64,000 bases of DNA. Origin: Papaver somniferum (Eukaryota > Streptophyta > Magnoliopsida > Ranunculales > Papaveraceae). The DNA lies in contig NC_039361.1 in the NCBI RefSeq assembly GCF_003573695.1, forward strand, positions 91,778,149 through 91,842,148, written 5' to 3'. Below the pieces are notes generated by a model that had not been told where the DNA came from, made no database searches, and worked only from the letters and a program-made list of their open reading frames with translations. A program made the position numbers and the translations under genes. Positions 58,632 through 64,000 of this stretch are shown one piece after another. Numbering within the stretch: position 1 is the stretch's first letter; each line of letters starts with the position of its first letter.

Positions 58632-60906
58632 ATACTTTCAAGAGAATCAACTAGACTCAATATTAATAAAGTATATCAAAGAGTTATATCTCTCTTTCTC
58701 GATTCAATTCTTACTCAAGCAATTAGAAATCCGCGAGTTCTAATTGAATACAATAGAAATCACTTGAACGGTACCAAAGACCAATGTTCAAGTATCAATC
58801 AATCTAAAGCAACAACCAAAGGTTGGACATTCTAATTGATTGATTCAAACGCACAACCTGTGATATTTCAATTATATAACAAAATATAATGCAGAAAAGA
58901 AATAACACAAACACCATAAGTTTTATTAACGAGAAAACCACAAATGAAAAAAAACCCCGGGACCTAGTACAGATTGAACACAAAATGTATTAAGCCGCTA
59001 CAGACACTAGCCTACTACAAACTAACTTCGGTCTGGACTGTAGTTGAACCTCAATCAATCTCACACTGATCCAAGGTACATTTATTCTCCTACGTCTCTG
59101 ATCCCAGCAGGATGCTACGTACTTGATTCACTTAGGTGATCTCACCCATAACTAAGAGTTGCTACGACCCAAAGTCGAAGACTTTAATAAACAAATCTGT
59201 ATCACACAGAAAAGTCTACGGTAATAGATAAATCTGTCTCCCACAGAAATACCTACGAGTTTTGTTCCGTCTTTTGATAAATCAAGGTGAACAGGAATCA
59301 ATTGATAAACCAGACTTATATTCCCGAAGAACAGCTCAGTATTATCAATCACCTCACAATAATCTTAATCGACGCGGAAAAAGAAGATATTGTGGAATCG
59401 CAAACGATGAGACGAAGATGTTGGTGGTTAATTTTATATCTTTCCTATCGGAGATATCAATCTCAAGCCAATCTTTACGATTGTACTCGTACGATAGAAA
59501 CAACAAGATCAGATCACACAACTACGAGAAAGTAGTATCGGTTTAGCTTCACGATCCCAATGAAGTCTTCAAGACGTTAACCTACAGGTTCTCGAAGAAA
59601 CCTAAGGTTAAAGAAGAATGGACTCTATCTTATACAACTAGTATCACACAGGAGATGTGGGGATTAGGTTCCCCAGTTGCTAGAGTTCTCCCTTATATAG
59701 TCTTTCAAATCAAGGTTTGCAAACAATGTTAGCTTGGTAACAAAGATTCAATATTCACCGTTATATGAAAACCTGATTAGATTCAACCTAATATCTTTCA
59801 ACCGTTAGATCGAAAACTTATCTTGTTACACACAAATCAAATGCACGTTTTAGGTTTGTGTAACCGTACCCAAACATGTACATTTGTTGGTTCAATAATA
59901 GTTAACCAAATGGTTCGCCATATGAGCCCTTTCATATCAACCATATTCTTCTTCACCATAACTAGTTCAAATGACTCAAATGAACTAGTTAGAGAGTTTT
60001 TCAATTGCTTAGATCTTCTAGAAGTATACAAGACACAATCGAAGCAAAAATGATTTGATTCACTCGAATCGATTCATGAAATTTATAGACACGGTTTTTA
60101 AATTGCATTCCTTTGTTTATATAAGTATAAGTTCACAAATAATCGTCTTTAGAAATAACCAACTCAAGTACGCGGACTTAAGTACCTGTAAGGAGTTTAC
60201 AAACTCCAGTAGATTTTCTAAAGATGAGAACCTCCGACAGTTCGCGGACTGGGCTCGCGGACTCTTGTTCCGGTTTTCCTGATCAATAAAGTACGTATAC
60301 TTTGGTTCAAGGAATAAGGACTTATACATATATGTGTTGCCACACAATGCTTATATCCAACCTTGGTTATATAATTTAAACTCTCATTTCAATCATTGAA
60401 ACATTCTTAGAGGATGTTATATAGTTGTTTTGTTATTCACAAACCATTTTTCGTCAAAGCCATTTTAAAGTGATTGAAACATAACATGACTTTCGTCACT
60501 AAGTAAAGATGAACTTGGCCAAAGCGAAAGCTTACCAAGAAATATTTCGAGAAATAGATAAGCGATATAAACTCGGCTCAAAATATAAAATGTGTATAAT
60601 CAAAGTCTATATAGCAAAATGACTTTTGTCTCAAGATAGGAGATATAGTAGATATACTTTTGAGTGATAGATAAGTTCAAGTCACCACATACCTTTTAGT
60701 TGATGAAGTTCCACCAGTTCCTTGAGTAGTTCTTCGTCTTATATGATGATCGCCATGGAGTTCTTGAGCTCAACTACACTTTCTATCCTAGTCCGGGACT
60801 TAGCTATAGTAGACTATAAATCAAGACTTATAGCTCTGATCACTAACATTGACAAACTTTCTTGAGATAGAAACGCATGCGAGTTCGACCGAGCAGCGCT
60901 CTAACA
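58632..60906 (-). repeat. 5' LTR of element D, main piece
   Basis: Aligns with 34366-36636. Minus-strand TATATAA at 59693-59699. It ends CTCTAACA, the complement of TGTTAGAG. The first five bases double as the right L duplication. Confidence 0.92.
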
Positions 60907-60911
60907 GAAGG
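60907..60911. repeat. Right target-site duplication of element D (GAAGG)
   Basis: Exact match to 34281-34285. Confidence 0.96.
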
Positions 60912-62856
60912 TATAAATGTTTATGACTTGTATTAAAATATGGTTTCTGGATACTTGTGTTGTTAACACTTGTGTTCTTGAAATGGGTTGAAAAACTATT
61001 TATAGAAGTCATTGAGCGCACCCTGATCTCACGGTAAGTGGAGGAAATTAAGTAGTGGAGAAGTGGAGTTGCGCGGAAGGTGGTGATCATGGTGTTTCCG
61101 TTATGAGGGAAGACTAGTCACACTTTCACCCACTACTCTCATTACTGTTAACCGTCCGTTTTTCCTGACACATTCTCGTAATGGACGCGTTGCATGCCGC
61201 ACGCTGTAAATTTCCAGACCAATACCCCAGTGAGCATCCCCCAGTTTGTGACATGTTTTATGTCTCGAGTGAATGGGTCAAGTCGTGAGACTCTCCGCTA
61301 AAATCAGCACACAGTGCTTTTAGGTTAAACAGTGAGTTATTTGTGAAATCAATATTTGTATAACATCGCTTATAAAGAAGTATATAAATCATCGCTTTCA
61401 AATAAGAAGTTGAAAAATAATCGATGTGCAGAAAACATCGTTGTTTTAGAGCTCGTTCAAGTTAGTCGCGAGTTGGGTGTCTTAGAAAAGTAGCGTGACC
61501 AGCCACCTTTGGATGATCGCTTGGGATCCCTACGGGTGAGCTACTGCTTCGTTGATCGTTCTCTGTTGGAGAGGGGTGGACGGTGATCGTAATGCTACCC
61601 AGTTGGCCTCTTGAAAACAAATCTACACCATCCAACTAGGCTAGCGAAGTTGGATGGACGAGATGATTTACGGCAGTTGCGTAGTGCCGTTGATGTAATT
61701 TAGGGTTTAGGAGCCGTGCGTCCAACCCTCTTTTGGGCGATCAACTCAAGGCATTGAGTGCTAGTTTGAGCAGGCCGGTCGACCATGTGTAAATATGGGT
61801 CAACGGTGATCACGTTGACACCTTCGGGGCCGCCTAAAATTGAATCTAAACCTCTCAATTTGGCCGGAAAAAATGGATGGTTGTGATCGATTTGCGATAG
61901 TAGTGTGTTGCCGCAACACAACTTAGGGTTTTAAAACAGCGCGTTCACCCTACTTTGGGCAAATGGTTTGACGTGCTCTGGGCTTGGTATGAGCAAGTCA
62001 GTCGGGCAGGGGCGGAGTTGGGTAGACGGTGAACATGTTAGCACTTCTTTAATTATTTGAAGGAAGATCTAAGCCGTCCAACTAGGCTAGCTAAGTTGGG
62101 TGGTCGTGGTGTTTTTTGAGACCGTTTTTACCGGTCTTAGCTCGTTTGAGCTCATCTTTCAACAACGTGATCACCCATGTTAGGGTTAGCGTTCAAAGGC
62201 GTTGCGGGTGTATTAGATGGAGTCCGATCGACCAGGATATTAGTGGGCACGCCGGTGGTCATCATGATGATCACCTAGTTCCGCTAGGAGTAGGCTAGGC
62301 CTGTTGAATTGCATGGACAAATTGTGTGGCCGTGATCATTTTTTAAGACTGATACGGACAATCCATATTTTCCTTAAGGAATTTAAACGCGTTCGATCGC
62401 GCTAACTTTTAATTAAAAAGTGTGTAAACACGCTGATCTATTTATAGAGAGTGATGTAGTCTATGTGAGTGTTTTCATGCAGGTCTCAATACTGACACTT
62501 CGGGAGATTCATGCTACTCTGCTGCGAGTGAACATTAATTGTCATGTCATGCCAATATTGAGAGTTCAGCTGAGAACGTAGCATAGGAAAATGCTAGCCA
62601 GGTCAATGCATTAGTGAATAATACTGGCGGAATATAAAATTCATAGAATACTTGGGATTGTTGATATATGCACCATTCTGAATGAATTATATATATATTC
62701 ATATATATTCAAATATATTGAATTGTTTAATACATCTGTGAGCGAAGAGGTTTGTGCACTCATTACCTTCGACAGCTATCGTTCCTTTGCAGGATGACAG
62801 TGCATTAAATATAGGATTTTATAATTTTAGCCCTGAACTAAAAACCACCATCAACA
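60912..62856 (-). repeat. 5' LTR of element C, main piece
   Basis: Aligns with 16106-18049, including the frame copied at 61700-61921, the AT run at 62688-62710 and the LTR start complement CCACCATCAACA. It completes a 2197 bp LTR. Confidence 0.92.
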
Positions 62857-64000
62857 GAGTGAATAAAAACCAATTTTGCTTCGATTATGTCTTGTAAGAT
62901 CTAAGAAATTGAACAACTCTCTAACTAGTTCTTTTGAGTCATTTGAACTAGTTATGGTGAGATGAATATGGTTGATATGAAAGTGCTCATATGGCTAACC
63001 ATTTGGTTAACTACTGTTGAAACAAGGTACGGTTACAAAAACCTAAATGAACGTGCATTTCATTTGTTTATAAAAACTAAGTTCGATCTAACTGTTGAAA
63101 GATATTAGCTTGAATCTAATCAGGTTTTCATCTGACGGTGAATATTAAATTCTTTGTTACTAAGATAGCATTGATTGCAAACCCTGATTTGAAGATATAT
63201 AAAGGATAACTCTAGCAACTGGGAAATCTAATCCCCACACCTCCTGTGTGATACTAGTTGTATAAGCTAGAGTCGATTCTCCTTTAACCTTAGGTTTCTT
63301 CTCGAGACCCTATAGGTTAACGACTTGAAGACTTCATTGGGATTGTGAATCCAGACCCAACTATATTCTCTGTAGTTGCGTGATCTGATCTTGCTATTTC
63401 TATCGTATTTAGTACAATTGTAAGATTGGATCGAGATTAATTTCTCCGATAGGCAAGATAGAAAAATAGTCACAAACATCTTCGTCTCATCGTTTGTGAT
63501 TCCACGATATCTAGTTTCGCCATCATACGATTTATATTATTGTGAGGTGATTAATAATTCTAGGCTGTTCTTCGGGAATATAAGTTCGGGTTATCGATTG
63601 GTTCCTGTTCACCTTGATTTATCAAAAGATGGAACAAAACTCGTAGGCATTTCTGTGGGAGACACATTTATCTATTACTATAGACTTTTCTGTATGATAC
63701 AGATTTGTTTACTAAAGTCTTCGACTTTGGGTCGTAGCAACTCTTAGTTGTGGGTAAGATCATCTAAGGGAATCAAGTGCGTAGTATCCTGCTGGGATCA
63801 GAGACGAAAGGAGCGCAACTGTACCTTGGATCAGTGTGAGATTGATTGGGTTCAACTACAGTCCAGAACGAAGTTAGTTTGTAGTAAGCTAGTGGTGGTT
63901 TAATATAGTTGTGTTCAATCTGGACTAGGTCCTGGTGTTTTTCTGCATTTGCGGTTTCCTCGTTAACAAAACGTATGGTGTCTGTGTTATTTCTTTTCTG
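62857..64000 (+). repeat. Element G: right part of the copia LTR, running off the window
   Basis: Begins with the right C duplication GAGTG and continues the LTR broken at 15854. TATATAA at 63196-63202. The window ends within the conserved box, about 330 bases short of the expected LTR end, so I cannot tell whether G is a solo LTR or part of a complete element. Confidence 0.87.

Larger units (their letters stand above)
34286..60906 (-). mobile_element. Element D: pol-less SIRE-like copia element carrying nested F, E, K and L
   Basis: In element order: 5' LTR 60906-58632 and 55759-55687 (about 2.35 kb, split by solo LTR L), primer site 55673-55684, gag 55620-54198, small ORF 53903-53656 and 38134-37999 (split by F), non-coding tail, polypurine tract 36637-36648, and 3' LTR 36636-34286 (2351 bp). 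Without the insertions it is about 8.2 kb. No pol lies between gag and the small ORF; only about 290 bases separate them, the same arrangement as in E. Confidence 0.92.
15855..62856 (-). mobile_element. Element C: degraded Tat/Ogre-lineage Ty3/gypsy element carrying nested insertions
   Basis: In element order: 5' LTR 60912-62856 plus 34034-34285 (2197 bp, split by D), primer site 34015-34032, gag remnant, pol 33480-29024, an antisense gene-like region 18387-19378, polypurine tract 18050-18060, and 3' LTR 15855-18049 (2195 bp). Removing D and B leaves about 11 kb. The two LTRs agree closely in length and sequence, which supports the reconstruction. The RT-RNase H-integrase order, the second RNase H-like region and the extra antisense gene are Tat-lineage traits. 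It is inactive: the gag core is missing and pol has many frameshifts and stops. Confidence 0.88.

Noticed and set aside
1..64000. CRISPR arrays, bacterial operons, rRNA or tRNA genes
   Set aside because: No regularly spaced short repeats, no ribosomal or cloverleaf-like sequences recognised. The tRNA-like matches are only primer-binding sites.

Overview
This window is plant nuclear heterochromatin-type DNA made almost entirely of LTR retrotransposons inserted into one another. I found no intact host protein gene, rRNA, tRNA or CRISPR array. Plant-type retrotransposon lineages (SIRE/Maximus-like Ty1/copia and Tat/Ogre-like Ty3/gypsy), plant-style TATA boxes and an initiator-tRNA primer site point to a dicot with a large, repeat-rich genome. 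The LTR families remind me of poppies (Papaver), but that is memory, not a database result.

Layout, read from boundaries and 5-bp target duplications. H (copia, +) runs from before base 1 to 12987. Its 3' LTR is split by I (gypsy, -, 2322-11105, TSD CTATA). J (diverged copia LTR, -) fills 12988-14892. G (copia LTR, +) starts at 14893, is split by C and resumes at 62857 to the window end. C (Tat-type gypsy, -) spans 15855-62856. Inside C lie B (non-autonomous gypsy, +, 19450-28836) and D (copia, -, 34286-60906, TSD GAAGG). Inside D lie F (copia, +, 38135-53650, TSD CCTTC) and L (solo gypsy LTR, 55760-58631, TSD ATACT). Inside F lies E (copia, +, from 40097, right edge rearranged near 49926-49955). 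Inside E's 3' LTR lies K (solo gypsy LTR, 47149-48663). The deepest chain is J, G, C, D, F, E, K, which gives a relative insertion order.

Coding content is retroelement-derived and broken. C carries a decayed but recognisable pol: protease, RT with YVDD, two RNase H regions and integrase. Downstream of pol, on the opposite strand, it has a small intron-containing gene-like unit resembling PEARLI-4 family proteins. D and E have a SIRE-like gag with two zinc knuckles and a small coiled-coil ORF, with no pol between them and the same junction in both copies. H shows the same 3' end. This looks like a family-wide non-autonomous structure. I has an unrecognised Tyr/Gln/Asn-rich plus acidic ORF where gag should be. 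B keeps a Tat-type gag remnant and shares its primer site and LTR ends with C, so C-like elements are the likely providers of enzymes for B and L.

The findings most worth follow-up are the pol-less copia family with its conserved second ORF, the antisense spliced gene in C, the unusual ORF of I, and the reiterated promoter-like and polypurine-like motifs in B and L.
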